Of a stretch of 64,000 nt of DNA, positions 50,133 through 63,400 are shown in pieces. Within the stretch, counting starts at the first letter, position 1; the number at the start of each line of letters is the position of its first letter. This DNA comes from Chaetorhynchus papuensis (taxonomy: Eukaryota; Chordata; Aves; Passeriformes; Rhipiduridae). The notes under the pieces were generated by a model. It was given only the letters and a program-made list of their open reading frames with translations. It did no database searches and was not told the DNA's origin. The DNA lies in the NCBI GenBank assembly GCA_013396525.1, contig VWYX01000919.1, positions 5,990 to 69,989 on the forward strand, written 5' to 3'. Position numbers and translations under genes: made by a program.

Positions 50133-53100
50133 ACTTTTGTGAATGTTTTTTTTCTTGGACAATCAGTTCTTGGGCTCTTGAGCTGCAGCAGTTGCACCAC
50201 CACACGCATGCTTTCACCACCTCATGCCTTCAGAATGAAGAAAGCTCTGATTTTTATACATTACACTTTGTGTGTAGGACAAAAGTGTAATGTATAGAAT
50301 CGGTGTCTTAAAACCTCCTGCATTTGTGTTGGTAACTCAGAATTGTCAGTGTTGGTTCTCAGAATGCATTAATTGGCCATTTCTGTCACTGTACCAAAAT
50401 AATCTCCCCCTTTGATGCCAGGGAACCAAAACTGCTCCCATCCATAGGTGAGTGTGCAGTGAGCCTTACAGAGCAGAGAGCTGAGCAGCAAGATTTATTC
50501 TGTTACAGTTTGCAGATTGAGCGAATTGTAAAGCAAATGTGAATTTTATAGAAGGAGAATGTTAAAAAACAAAGGCCAGCTCATCACTGTGTTAAAATTG
50601 CCAGTGCTGTGCAAAACAGCTTCTATGAGGCAATTAATGTTTTATTTCTTCTTTTAGGTAGTAACAGTCATATGCAGTGGCTTGTTTGGAGGCATAATAG
50701 TTCACAGTGAAATCCTTTTGAGTTACTGCTGCTCGGCTGGCAGGAGTGAAGACTGAGGTAAAGGTGTAATTAAGAGGTGGTACAGAAAGGACTTCAGTCC
50801 TGCAGTGGAAACTTCTTGCCATAAACAGCTGAAGCACTAGAATTTAACATCTAATGACATCTTCCAAAAATTATGGCTGACATATTTTGGTTTTAAGCTT
50901 TATTAAAAATAAAATTACTGGTTGATTTAATTTCTAAATTTTTTTAAAAAAACAACAGTATAGAGTATAATTCTGGTAACTTACTGCAGTAGTTTTACTG
51001 AAGTTGAGAGTGTGAGTTGGAAGTTGAGTGCTGTATGAGCTGGATCAAAATGTCTGACAGATTCAGGGGTGAAAAAAACGGGCTGGGGGGGGGGGGGGTT
51101 CTGTTTGTCTCCCTGGCTTCTCCTTAAGTTATTACTTGTTGTTAACCATGTGTCATCATTTGGTTTGCAGCATGAAAGGCCAGAAGGGAACTGCACAAGC
51201 AATTACAGGGTGATGTATTTGGGAGGTGCAGTTGTGCTGCTCGTGCCTGGGTAGTGAGGAGTTGGATGGGCAGAGAAAGCTCCTGGATCCCTCCTGTAAC
51301 ATACTTTGAAGTGAAGGATTTTTAATGTATTTCCTTTACATGGGCTGCTCCCACAGAACAGGGGACAGGCTCTTGGCTGTTCTGGTCAGTTCATTTGAAG
51401 TTTGGCAATACAGAATGAGCCACTGAATGCAAACTGCTGCTGTGCAAAATGAAAAGCTGCTTTTCAGAACTGGTGGAGTATGAGTGTCCTTAATTGGCTA
51501 CTAGACACCAACATTGTATTAATGTAGAATTTTCCAACTTAAACTTTCCCTTCCTCTGTAGAAAAAATTATCAATGGAAGCATTAATTAAGCTTTCAAGT
51601 AATTAAAAAACCCTCAATTTTTCAAATGACAATTTGTTCAACTCCTAATAGCAGTAATGGTCATGTGGAAGGAATATAGTTGGAAGGCACAAGATCTAAA
51701 TGCTAAAATGGAAGAGAAATTCTTTCCAAGGCTTTGGCTTGGCAACCTAATGTAGGCTCTGTCTCCACTAACAATTTTTGAGCTCAGCTCATTAAATCAG
51801 TCTACAAACTGCTATTTGCAGTGATATAAATTGGCTCTGCTGTCACACGGTTCTCAAGTTGTTTGTTTATAGTCATGCAAAATTCTCTAATGCAGATAAG
51901 CTTTTCTGGCTGCTTTTATACAAACAATTCTTGATGCTTGCATTTTTAATTGGTGAATTTGAGTGCCATGTATGGACAAGAAAATACAGACTACTACGGA
52001 ATGTACGTAGTGTCTGCATGCTGTTAATTCAATATCCCTTTTCTGCAGCAGAGCATGGAAAGGAATATTGACCATTTATGACTGACAGCAGTTAACCAGA
52101 GATTCATTAGGCTGTTCTGAGGGAGGGTGAAGGAATTCCCAAAGCATCTGGAGAATCACCTTTATGAGGCAAATGTTAACCATTCAGGAGAAAGGGCTCT
52201 GGGGCCCTGGTGACAGACAGCCCATTTTCCTAAAGAACCACTGTAACTTGTAGATGACCATTTCGTGTTTCTATGTGACATTTTAACTTTACTTTATGAA
52301 ACCACTCCATAGTTGAACCACAGAGAGAGGTGCATCCTTTCCTGGCCTCTCGACTCTGACAGCTGGGAGCAGAGTGATGTGCCATTTCAAGTTCTGACCT
52401 TTATAACAAAGACCTCTTGCTAACCATTTATTAGACCTCAGAAGATCAAATCAGCTTGTGTTCAGTCTGTAGATACCACTGATATCTGCTTCAAGCCTTA
52501 CTTCTACTGCCCCAAAATTTTAAATTTGGGTTAGAAAACTGAATAGACACAGAATTAAGGAAAATTGGGGTTGTTCTGTTCCTATAGGTAGAGATATTTG
52601 TTTATTTTCTTTGCAGCTGTAAGGACGAGAAGCCCTCCTTTTTGTGCATCTAAACTACAGAATGTGCAAGAAAGCAGGAACTAGGAGCAGGATAAGACAG
52701 CAAATGATACACAAGTCAGTTATCTGGTTTTTGCTTGCCTACGATTATTTCTGGGCTAGTGCCTAAGCAGAATGACTACAGGGAGCTTATACCTGCAGAC
52801 AAATGTACCTGAGGGAGAGGCAATGCTTTGATTTGGAGGCCTTGATGCTTGTAAGGGAGGAACAGGATGAAGTAAATACATGTACTTGTAGATACAGCTT
52901 GATATCTATTCTATTAAAAGAAGGAAGTTGCTGTTTAGATACATGTTATCTTTATCTCTCTCATCAGCAGACTCCTTCACTCACACAAGAAGTTTGCAGA
53001 ACAATTTCCAAACGAAAAGATACTTAGGGAATTGCTCTGCCAGTCCTCTTCAGCAACACCTGAAGCTGCCTGCAAACGTTAAGCAGTTCCATCCCTGCAA

Positions 53101-56100
53101 TACTGAGGCAGTGGCAGGAGATAAAGAGACAGACCCCCAGGAGCTCCTGTGGCAGCACTTTGGCTTTGGAGGTGTGGGACTGACACCTCTACTGCTGGGT
53201 GAGTGCAGGTCAGAGCTCTGTGGGACACAGGGCTCATCAGACTGCAGTTTACTGGGATTTGGAGAGGGGCTACAAGCTGGAGAGTGCAGAGGGTGCTACA
53301 ACAGAGACCAGGCTTCATTAGTCATGCTTATGGAACTGCTCTATCCTTGCAAATTTGTTCATTATTTTCAGTTAACAAGTGATACCTCTATAATACCATT
53401 TTATATGGAAAATACAATGAAATGTAAATGTAAGTGGTGTTCTTATCAAATCAATGTCCTCTTCCTTCTGAAATGATCCTTCTCAGCACAGCTGAAGTGC
53501 GCTGTGTTGCCAGGTCAGGAGGTCAGTGCTCGTAGCCTGCCTCATTTCTTTAATGGGTATAAAGAGGCACATGCAGTCAGGCTGACATTTTTCACCACCA
53601 GAGCAGAGCAGGGCACGTGTCTGGCAGCCTGACCCTCATGCAGCGTTTCTATTCTTTATTCAGTGCATTAATGCTCTCTGATTCCTCTGCTGGATAAAGG
53701 TTTGCAGGATTGTAATCAGGACTTTCTTTTTTATCATATCAAGGGAAATTGTAGCTCCTCCAAGTCTCTGAAATCAGAAGCTAGGTAACTTCAGACCTCC
53801 TTAAAAGTACTAAGTGGGTGCACTGCTAACTGAGCTGGACAAATGAAATATGGATTTATGCAAATGTAGTATTTGCTGACTGATTGCATTGGAATATACA
53901 GTGACTGTGACCTGTGAGTGCAAGGAATGATGGCCAGTGCCCTGTGCAGCCTCCAAAGTATGAGCCCATAAACTGTGCTGGACAGAAGTGTGATTATCTG
54001 AAATATGTAAGAGAAGTGGAAGATGAAGCTATAAAAGAAATAAGATACATATATGGTGCATTAATCATAAGTGCTTGGACAGATGTTGTCTGTCTGCCCC
54101 AGCACGTTCACAAAGCGCCTGTTGTGACTGGAATTTTACAGGGTCTGTCCCAAGTTACGTTTGTGCAGCACAGTGAATAGCTGCCGTTGCAGTGAATAAG
54201 AAGAATGTAAAAAATGTTAAATAGTGTTTTATTGCAGATTTAGAAGGAGAAATGACCTGTAAGCCTGCAGAGTGGTGTTAGTCAGAAATATTTTAAATAG
54301 TTGTGCCTAGCGAGGGCAGCCATTCAAATACAGTGTGTGCTGTCTGCCAGAAGATGGTGCCCTAAAACACACTCTAGAATTACATTTTTTTAGAAGCTGC
54401 GATCAATTGCAAATGAGAATTTTAAAGAAAAGGTCAGAGCAGAGTGATTTGCAAACAAATCACCCAAGTCCAAATACATATTAATATCCAAACTTTATAT
54501 TCCAAAATGTTTGCTTCTACTTAAAAGTATTACAACACAAATTAACATACAGGATCCAAACATGCAAAACAAAGCAATATAAACCCAATACAGCTACCAC
54601 TTCAAACAAAATCAAAGCTTCAGTCTCCCATCCCAAAATAAAAACACTTCTTAGCATAATTTTTGAATTAATTTCACAAGGTTTTTTGGGTTTTGTGTTT
54701 GTTTGGGTTTGGGTTTTTTTCATCAAGTTTAAAACACACCAGAGATAAAAGAAAAATCATTTCTGTTCCTTACCAAGAAACCGATCAATTTTAAAAGTGG
54801 AAAACAGTTACCTTGTGGATGTCATATATTTCATTGATTTCTTAATGCTGGAGACAAAGAAGGAAATTGCAAAAAAGCAGGTAGCATCCAGTTCAGTAGG
54901 CAAATCTGTGGAGCAGCTTCAAATTGTTCAGTTGATGAAGTGAGACAAAGAACTCCCTCCTGCATTGTGTCAGGTCTGATACAACACACACACACCCCAC
55001 AACACAAGTCACGGGATTTTTGCCATTGTCTTCAACCGAGCTGAAATTTCCACAGGGAGTTCTTACACTGACAGATTCCCTGCTTTGTTGGTAATAAACT
55101 GTTTGCAGCTCAGGGAAGCAGAGCCCAGCAGAGCTGCAGGTCTCCCTGCCTGCTGGCCCGGGCAGTGCTCCCTTGTAGACGCTGGCAATTACAAGGAACA
55201 GGAGTGCTCTGCCTGGGAGGCCTGGCCAGCTGATATTTACAGATCAATAACTCCACCTGGCTATTTTGCTCCCTCTAAGTCTTAGACAATGGAGTTTATT
55301 TAACAGAAGCAGCTGGCTTTCCTTAATATCTGATTTACTGAAATAACTTAAAATCAGGCATAAGGATAACCACGCCAAACCATGAAATGAAGTTCAGCTT
55401 TTAAAACACTCTCATAGCCCTTGTGCTCTTAGCTGCAGAAGTGTCAGTCTTTTTGCAGTACATACATGTTACTGCTGGTTGTTATAATTAAGCAAGTATA
55501 TTGAAAATTATTGAAAATTATGTGGGGAGAAAACCACATCAGGATTGTCAAGCTGGAACTACCCAGTACTTTGGATTTTCATGCATCTAAAAGTGAGGGG
55601 AATGACGGGGCTACTTAGTACAGCAACAGCAGGTTTAACTCCACTCTTTTTGTTTGCACAGGTACAGATGGTCCTCTGTGAGAAATGCAGCAGTGCTGTG
55701 TGTGCTGTGCACCACTGTAAGCATATTTATTCCACCTGTATGGTCCACACCTGGGGCTGTACTGCAGATAAACGTGATGATGTTCGTGTGTGCGACACAA
55801 GTACAGCTCCCTGGTGAAGAGGAGCATTGCCCCTGCAGCAGGGCTGAGATGGGAACATGGTACCAGGTTGCTCTGGCCCAGGAGTTACTTATCAAGCATA
55901 AGCTTTCAAACAGTGAAAGTGATTTTTATCATTTGATCCACACTGCTTACTAAAATGGGCTGTTTCCTTAGACTCCCCAGTATGTTTTTCCCATGAGTAC
56001 ATACTCAACAAAGCACAAGCTTTCATGACTTAAGTACCAAGAGACTCAGTGCAGAAACCTGCTACCTGCTGGCAGCAGAAGCAGCACAGAACTGAGCAGC

Positions 56101-57760
56101 CTCAAAAGGCAGAGCAAGGGCAGATTTGTGGCTCAGAAGGACAGAGCTACAGAAGGACACTGTTGCTGTAAGTGTGAGCTGTAGCTTCAGCTCTGCAGTT
56201 CCTGTTGTAAGAATACCTGTCCAAAATGCTTCCTTGCATGAGCACACAGCAGGGCTTCCCAGTATGTCCCACCCACTCTGTTAGATTAATGATAATGCTA
56301 TCTAATGCTGTAAGGTTAAAAAAGAAAACCGAAACAAGACACCCTTAAACCAGAGTACATTTTCTTTTCATGTGCTCTGATGGACCTACCTTCCAAGCTG
56401 TCAATGAGCTTCTCCCAGTTTCTCAGGAAGACAACCTTACAAAAGCTGGCATTAACAGGAGAGAACAGCCTCGTACAGGCCCCAGGAATGATTGAAGGAG
56501 CTCTGCACCAGTACAGTTGAGGGCAGCAGGTCATGAGATGCCTACTGCCACAAACAAACTTCATCCCCGGTGAGGCAGATGAAGCCTCAAGTTAAAGGTG
56601 GTCTCCATGTGCTCTGTGGGAGGAACCTCTCTTTGATCTTGGCAGGGATGTGTCCATGTGACATGGCTGACAGCACATTTGTGTCTGTGCTGACAACTTT
56701 ACCAGAGTCCATGGCTTGAATGGGACAGGGACTTGAGCTGTTGCTTTGATCCTGCTCAGAGCTGGGGCACATTTGGTGGGAAGTGCTTGCTCAGAGCTGG
56801 GGCACATTTGGTGGGAAGTGCTTGCTGCTGGTGCCGAGGGCCCTGTGTGAGTGGGAGCAGCGAGGGGCTGCACCAGGACACACCTTCGACCATCACACAC
56901 CTGCGGGCTACAGGTGAAATGTAACTTGTTCCACAAGTACCACATGTGGTAAAAACTTGTTTAGGAGATGGGCAAAAAGTGTAATGAAAGATGGGACCAT
57001 AGAAAAGAGCACTTGACTCCCAAGAGTGGTGGTGTTTGCTTACGTATGCCCACATGGACGTGGACTGCCTCTGCCATGCCTAACATTTGTTTTTCAGGTC
57101 TTGTTCTGCACATTTACATGGTTTGTTGGGTTTTTTTTCCTGCACACACAAGAAAACAGATTGCCAATCAATTGCCCTCCACAGCTGGGGACATTTTTGA
57201 GTACACAGTTGCTTTTAATGTTTAATTAGGTCTGATAACAGAATAAAATGTTCTTGGCACAGCAGAGTGCCTATAGCTCAAACCTGAGCCGTATTTCTCT
57301 CCTCACAGGGTGCTCAGCACCCAGCAGCGTAAGGACACCTGTCAGATACGTGTTGTTAGGGCTTTGTCAGCATTTCTGCCATCAACAGAAATGATTGTCA
57401 GGGAGCTGCAGCTCAGTTGCAAAAAAAAAAAAAAAAAAAGGGAAAGAAAAAAAAAGAACTTTAAGCTACGGTTTAGTATGGGGGATCTTGGTTCAGTAGC
57501 CGTTTGGGGGGTTGTTTTGTGTCAGTCTTCCCCGTGAGCACACAGATGTAAATAGCAAGCAGCGCTGGGGTGTTTGTCACCGATCAGCAGATGAAGCTCT
57601 TGCAGTTACACACACAGTAGCTGCTTTTTACACTCCCGTCAACTCACAGATTGCTTTAGGCCACAATATGTTTATCATATGTCTCAGCGCTGCATTTTTT
57701 TTTTTTTTTTAAGACTTAATAAATAACTGGCAACAACCCTCAGCTGCCGTGCTACAAACA
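50133..57760. other. Gene-poor intergenic region between UBA2 and WTIP
   Basis: No gene was recognised in 7.6 kb. Short ORFs at 52,803-53,027 and 53,914-54,180 show no clear homology. Simple-sequence features are a 14-bp poly-G run (51,085-51,098), a GT-rich tract near 54,680-54,720, and a 19-bp poly-A run (57,421-57,439) followed by an A/G-rich stretch. Distal regulatory elements for WTIP could lie here but cannot be recognised from one sequence. Confidence 0.45.
56756..56825. repeat. Perfect 35-bp tandem duplication
   Basis: Two identical head-to-tail copies (56,756-56,790 and 56,791-56,825) beginning tcagagctggggcacatttg. Non-coding, 2 kb upstream of WTIP. Perfect identity suggests a recent event or an assembly duplication. 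Confidence 0.95.
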
Positions 57761-57779
57761 CAAGCCTTTTCAGCGGGAG

Positions 57780-60420
57780 CACCTGGCCAGCGTTGGGGTC
57801 TCCGCACAGGTGCGGGGCTACTCCCGAACCCCCGCCCCGCCGCGATGCCGGCGTTTGAGCGGGGAAGCCCCGGCTAAAGGTGGGGTAGAGCTGCCCCTTC
57901 CCAACGCGGGACGAGGCCGCGGGTCTCGCCGCAAAGTTCCAGCGAGGGGCGCGGGCGGCGGAGCCCCCCCGGGCCGGGACCCCGAGCGCTCCTGCCCGGG
58001 CGCTCCGTGCGCGGCTCCCCGGGGCTGCCCGAGCCCCGCGCGGGGACCCCCGGCGCGGTGACAGCCCCGCCGCCGCCGCGGCACCGCCCGCCGCCGGCCC
58101 CGGGCCGGGCTCGGCCGGCCCCAGCCGAGGAGGGAGCTGCCGACCCCGCCGCCGAGCAGCGCCGCGGCCGCCCTCTCCCTGACTGACTCGGGGAAATCAT
58201 TGTTTGGCTCCGGCATTAACTACATTCCAGCGGGACGCAGCGCCCAGTCTCCTTCCTCGCATTCCTGCCCCACACAAAGGAGTCCCTGCCTCGCCGCGCC
58301 CCGCGCTGCGCTCGCCGCGCCGCAAAGCCCCTCCGGGCCGGCCGCCGCCTTCGCCCCCCGCCCGGGGGTGCGGGCGGGCCGCGGCCTCTCCGCGGGGCGG
58401 CCGCCGGGGGCGGCGGGGGCAGGGACCCGCCGAGCGCAAATTCCTCCGCGCAGCGCGCCATTGACTGGACCGAGCAACTTATTTAAGGCTGGAAAGTGAC
58501 ACAGGGGCGCCTCGTCTGCGCCGGCCGCGCTCCGCCGGGCAGCCCGGCCGCACCGAGCCCAGCGCCGCGGCGCGGGATGCCGCCCGGGTGACCGCCCCTC
58601 GCCCGGCCGCCGCCTCGCAGCCCTCCGGACAAGGAGCCGCGTCCCGCCGCTGCCCCGCCAGGACCGCGGGAAGGGGCTTTCTTTTGGGGTGCTTTTTGTG
58701 TTGCTGGATTTGGGGATTTTTTTGCTTTTCGGCTTTTTTTTTCCTTTTTTTTTTTTTCCATCCCTCTTCTTTCTCCGCTCCGGGCTGCGTTTTCGCGGAG
58801 AGTTCATCGCCCTCCCCCGCCCCGCGCCGCCGGGCTCCGGCCGAGCATGGAGAAGTACGAGGAGGACATGGCACTGAAGGCCACCAAGTTCATGGAGGAC
58901 CTGTCCCTGTACGAGCCCTGCCCGGAGGGTCCGTACGGCCGGGGCGGCCGCCGGGACCTAGCGCTGCACCCCGACCTGGAGGAGACCAAGCGGGTCATCG
59001 CCGCCCACATGACGGCGGAGCAGCGGGGCCGGAAGATGAACGGCACCGCCGCGCCGCCGCCGCCCGCCGAAGGCTTCCCCGCCGCCGCCCCCTGCGGCAA
59101 AGCCGCCCCGCTCCGCGCCAACGGCCGCGCCGCCGCCGAGCCGCCCCCGGGCGCGGGGCCGCCGTGCTGCGAGGAGGGGCTGTGCACCCGCTCCGAGGTG
59201 GCGCTGCCCTGCTACAGCGGCTTCGCCGACAAGGGCAAGCGCTACTCGGCCGAGGGCTACCGCTACGCCGCGGGCAGCGCCTACGAGGGCGGCTACGTGG
59301 CCAAGGGCGGCGGGCGGGCGCCCGGCGGCCCGGACGGCAAGTTCGGTGCCGCCAGCCCGCGGGCCAGCCTGGCCGCCGCCTCGCCGGGCCCCGCCGCCGA
59401 GCACGGCAAGTTCTCCAGCCCGCGCTCCAGCCTGGGCGGCGCGGTCGCGCTGCCCTACGAGAAGTTCTCCAGCCCCCGCTCCAGCCTGGTGGTGCCCGGG
59501 CAGGACAAGTACGGCAGCCCCCGCGCCAGCCTGGTGCAGTACGACGGAGCCGCCCTCAGCCCCCGCTCCAGCTACGCCAGCACGGCCAGCGACACCAGCA
59601 AACACTCCAGCCCCCGCGCCAGCCTCACCGGCTACGACGGCGGCGGCAGCAAGCCCAGCAGCAACCGCACCAGCGGCATCAGCATGGGCTACGACCAGCG
59701 CCACGCCAGCCCCCGCTCCAGCACCGCCAGCCAGTACTCCTGCACCGCCAGCCCCCGCTCCAGCTACTCGGACTCCAGGTACGGCCCGCCGGGCAGCGCC
59801 GAGCCCGAGGGGGCGGGCGGCGCCGGGCTCGCCCTCGCTAGCCCCCGCTCCAGCCTTTGCGGCCCCGAGGGCCGCGGCTCGGCCGGCCCCGCCGTGGTCA
59901 GCCCCCGCTCTAGCATCTCCAGCCAGAGCTCGCGGAGCTCCCGCGGCTCCATGAGCGCCTACCCCGAGCTGCAGCTGCCGTCGCCCCGCTCGTCCCTGCT
60001 GGGGCCCGGCCTGCAGGAGGACGGCGCCGTGCCCGAGCTGGGGGACGTGTACCACCGGATCCATGCCCAGTCCCCGCCGCGGCACGACCAGCAGCACCCG
60101 GCCGGCAACCCCGAGCCGCCGCCCCCCTACGCCTACAGCCCGACCAAAGGCTCCGCTTCGGCTCCCAAATTCAAGCTCCCCTACCAGGTGACGCCGTGCC
60201 GGGAGAGCGGCCCCAGCCAGGCGGAGAGGCGGCTGGAGGCGCTGACGCTGGAGCTGGAGAAGGAGCTGGAGATGCACATGAAGAAGGAGTACTTCGGTGA
60301 GTGGGGCGGGGGGAGCGGGCGGCTGGAGGGCGGCGGTGTGCGGGGCCTGCCGAGCCGGGCGGCTTCGGCCGTGGAGAAGGCGGGTGTGCGATGCCCGGGG
60401 CTGCCCTGGACCAGCTGCCT
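57780..60420. promoter_or_regulatory. WTIP: CpG-island promoter of WTIP
   Basis: A 2.6-kb GC- and CpG-rich block covering the 5' flank, 5' UTR and first coding exon. A pyrimidine-rich tract with a 14-bp T run lies at about 58,705-58,760, in the probable 5' UTR. An AT-rich box (cttatttaagg, about 58,478-58,488), the only one in the island core, could act as a TATA- or CArG-like element. Two CATTCC motifs, which fit TEAD sites, are at 58,223-58,228 and 58,260-58,265. Confidence 0.65.
58847..60296 (+). CDS. WTIP: WT1-interacting protein, first coding exon (partial)
   Basis: Ajuba/LIMD1/WTIP-family adaptor, acting at cell junctions, in Hippo signalling (LATS inhibition), in P-bodies and as a nuclear corepressor. 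Only the N-terminal pre-LIM region (483 codons plus one base) is in the window; the exon ends at a gtgagt donor just after KKEYF, where human WTIP continues into the first LIM domain (GICIKC). Identity rests on the SPRASLTGYDGG, SGISMGYDQRHASPRS and AERRLEALTLELEKELE segments shared with human WTIP. The start MEKYEEDMALKATKFMEDLSLYE resembles the LIMD1 N-terminus; the ATG is the first of the frame in a good context (gagcatgg). There are eleven SPR(S/A)S motifs (residues 170-383) and a PPPPY (424-428) fitting a WW-binding PPxY. GC content is extreme. The LIM exons lie beyond 64,000. Confidence 0.92.
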
Positions 60421-63400
60421 GCTGAAGTGTCACATGGCCACAGACACTGTCTGGTGTCCGAAGCGCTTGCACCATAGTTCACTCCTGGTATGTGAAGTCT
60501 TTCCCGTCTCTTCCTAATGTAGTTTGCCGGGATTCGTGATTCTTTCCTTTCCACGTGCGGATGGGAGACTTGTCTGAAGTGTGTAAGAGCTGTTTGTGCA
60601 GTCGGGGCTTACAGGGACTCTCGTTTGTGTCCCTTCCTCACGGGCTGCTGAAGGTTCCCTGTTAGCCTTCAGCATCCCAGAAGCTGTGGCGTTTGCGATC
60701 GTGCTCTCAGTCTGTGGTAACTTGTAGATGATGAGTATGGCTGGTGGAGCAGTTCTTAGCGCCTCGTTCAATGAAATCTTTGTGTTGGTTCAGAGTACCT
60801 GTGGGAGCCCAGCATTGCTCCCGCCCCGCGAGGCCACGCAGGGGCATCCCTGGGACCAGAGCGGGGTTTGGAGGAGAGGAGAGCCCTCGGCCCTTGCTGA
60901 GGTTAAATCGGCCTGGTAGTCATCTCTTGAATTTTTGTTGCTTCTTTATGGAAGAAAAGTAGCTTCTTGAAGTGCAGATGAGTGCACGTGTTTTATAGCC
61001 ACATTAGGTAGGATTAGGCTCCCTGTCTTTCTTACTTTGTAGTGGGTGGCAAAGGCTAAAAACACCTGTGAAAAGTTGATCCTGGAGCGTGCAAATACTG
61101 CCCTGGCTCTCCTGCGCTGGGGACTGCAGATGGATGAGGCGGCAGCTGCCGGACCTGGGCAGCCCTCGGGAGCAGCTCGCTCGTTCCCTGCTGGAGCGAG
61201 GAGCGAGAGCTCCGTGCGGGGATGTCAGAGCTCCCGCGGGGGAGGGAGGAAGAGGCCTGGGAAGGTGAGGGGGTGCGGATGAGCCAGCCCCATCTGAGGC
61301 CTGTGGGGGAATGGTTATCTCCGTGCTTTGTGCGCTGCGGGGCGTGGGGAGAGGCTGCCTGGCCGCGTGCGTTCCCGAGGATGGAGCCGTGAGTTACCTT
61401 GGCCGCTGATTCCATCGCGGGGCTCTCGTGGTTTCGGCGCAGCGCTGGGGTGCTCTGCAGGGCTCCCTTCGTTTGTCTGGGAGAGACACCCGGGCCCGTC
61501 AGCGGAGGTAGCTAAGTGAGCAGTAACCTCTCTGCCAGGAAAACCTTTCTGTAAACTCTGCAGTGCCAGAGCTTCTCCGAGCTTTTGTGCCCAGACAAAG
61601 GAGGCTGAATGCAGTGCTTACTGCCTTCCCTCACTCGTCTAGGGCTGATAAGAAAGGTGATGGATCACCCGCTGCATCTTTTGCGGTGTGGGCACCTGGC
61701 ACGATGCTCCTCAGCAGCTGAGGGGATCCTGCTGAGGACAGCCGTGGTTCCCTGGTGAGGATGTGCAGAAGCTGGATGGGGCTTGTAACACACGAACTGT
61801 GGGAAATGCTACCTTCAAAATTTCTACACTATACACTGAGAGACTGAGGAATAACGTGTAAAAGAAACGAGTTATCTGTCCTGAGCCTCTGGGAGGTGTT
61901 TCCAGTGGCCTGGGAGAGCTGGGTGTGCAGTCAGGGCCTCTGGGAGCAAACGTGGGGAACCTCTGTTGTGGATAGATTTTCTTGTTTATTGGAGTTTGGC
62001 TGTTGCAAGTGTCCCTGCTGGGATGTGTGCTCCTTAGCAGTGTGCTGCAGCAGGCCCCAGCCTCGGGAGATGCACCCAGGGCAGGATGAGCAGTGAGCCT
62101 GTGCCCAGAGAGCCTGTGGGCTGCTCTGGGGGCTCCTGCTGTGGCAGCACCAAGGACCACTGCTGTCACTGCCACCCTGGAAGCAGATGAAACCCAGAAA
62201 ACTGGGGTGCTTTGAAAGAGAAAGTTGATTTCTGTGAGTTGTTGAGGTTTTGATAAATCCTGGTGGATTTGATCCCACGTTTTTGGTTCAGATGACCCAT
62301 GCAGGTGAATGCTGAGTTTTGGCTGAGCCATTGCATGAGAGGTGGCAGGGCTGACCACAGGCTGTTGGGTCAGTGTCAAGGAGAGTGAGAATAGAATAGG
62401 GGAAGTCTGTTCAACTTACCTGAGAGTGTCTTAAACAAGTTAATAAAAGGAAAATTCACTGATTTTCCTTGCAGTTTGTACATGCTGGTGTGAAGTCTCT
62501 GCTTAGCACTGGTGTCAGGCGCACTCCAGAGGCAGTGGTGGGTGCCCTGTGATGCCTGTGGAGAGCAGAAGTGTTGAGCCAATAGGTCCAGCAAGGTAGA
62601 GGGAACAGAGGACATGGTTTACTGCTTCTTAATTAGATGAGCTCAATTGTCCAGTGAGTAAATGCTGATATGAGGACACCAGGTATTTACTGTGCTCTGT
62701 GTCCTGCCATCATGTTGTTGTTGTCTGGCCCCCACACCCCAGTAAAATTAAAAATTGATCAGTGTGCTTTTCTGAAACTGAGGTCAAGGGACTAGCCAGC
62801 TCTGCTTGGAGGAGAAACAGCTCTACTCTGCCTTCTTCCTGGCTGTGGGTCAGTTTGTGTGAGTGTTCCCCTAAGGGTGCTGGGGCTGGCAGGCCCTGGC
62901 TGCTTTCCCACACCTCTCTGCTCTGCTTCAGGAGGGACGCATAGTCTGGGACAGATAAATACCAGATGGAGGAGAAGTGCAGGGTCTGAGCTCCAGAGAG
63001 GCTCTGGGGAAGCCAAGCCAAGCAGGGTGCAAGCCCTCAGGTGTGCTGGACTCACAGCTGTCTGCCCGTGCTGGTGTGCAGGGCCCGAGCAGGGCTGTGC
63101 TGGGAGCTTTGCTTTACTGCTTCACCTTCTCCATCCTCGTCTTTCTTCTCCCAGGCTGCAGTGCATCTGTAGACAGAAGGAAGATGCCCTCCTGCGCTTG
63201 GTTTAATCTGAGTAAAGATGCCAGTGCTGCCAGAGGAAGGCTCTGCATCTGTGCAGTTGTACAGGTGAGGGGCGGCACCCTTCCACTCCCAAGTGCTCCC
63301 ACCAACACCTTGCAGCCACCTGCACTCACTGTCTGACCAAAACAAAGCCTGCAGAGAAAGAGGGAGAAGAGGGAGAGTTGTTTGGGGCTGGATTGGTGAG

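Noticed and set aside
52803..53027. ORF with YLRERQCFDLEALML resembling the PDCD2L segment YQQRECFDLEQMM, flanked by acceptor-like and donor-like sites
   Set aside because: The similarity covers only a dozen residues, with no neighbouring homologous exon. Probably coincidental.
53914..54180. 88-residue ORF in the UBA2-WTIP interval
   Set aside because: No recognisable domain, no splice context and no supporting signals. Length is compatible with chance.
58958..60475. 505-residue ORF on the minus strand opposite WTIP exon 1, and long ORFs in other frames
   Set aside because: Shadow ORFs from very GC-rich coding sequence; composition is Ala/Gly/Arg-rich with no domain. The + frame matches WTIP.
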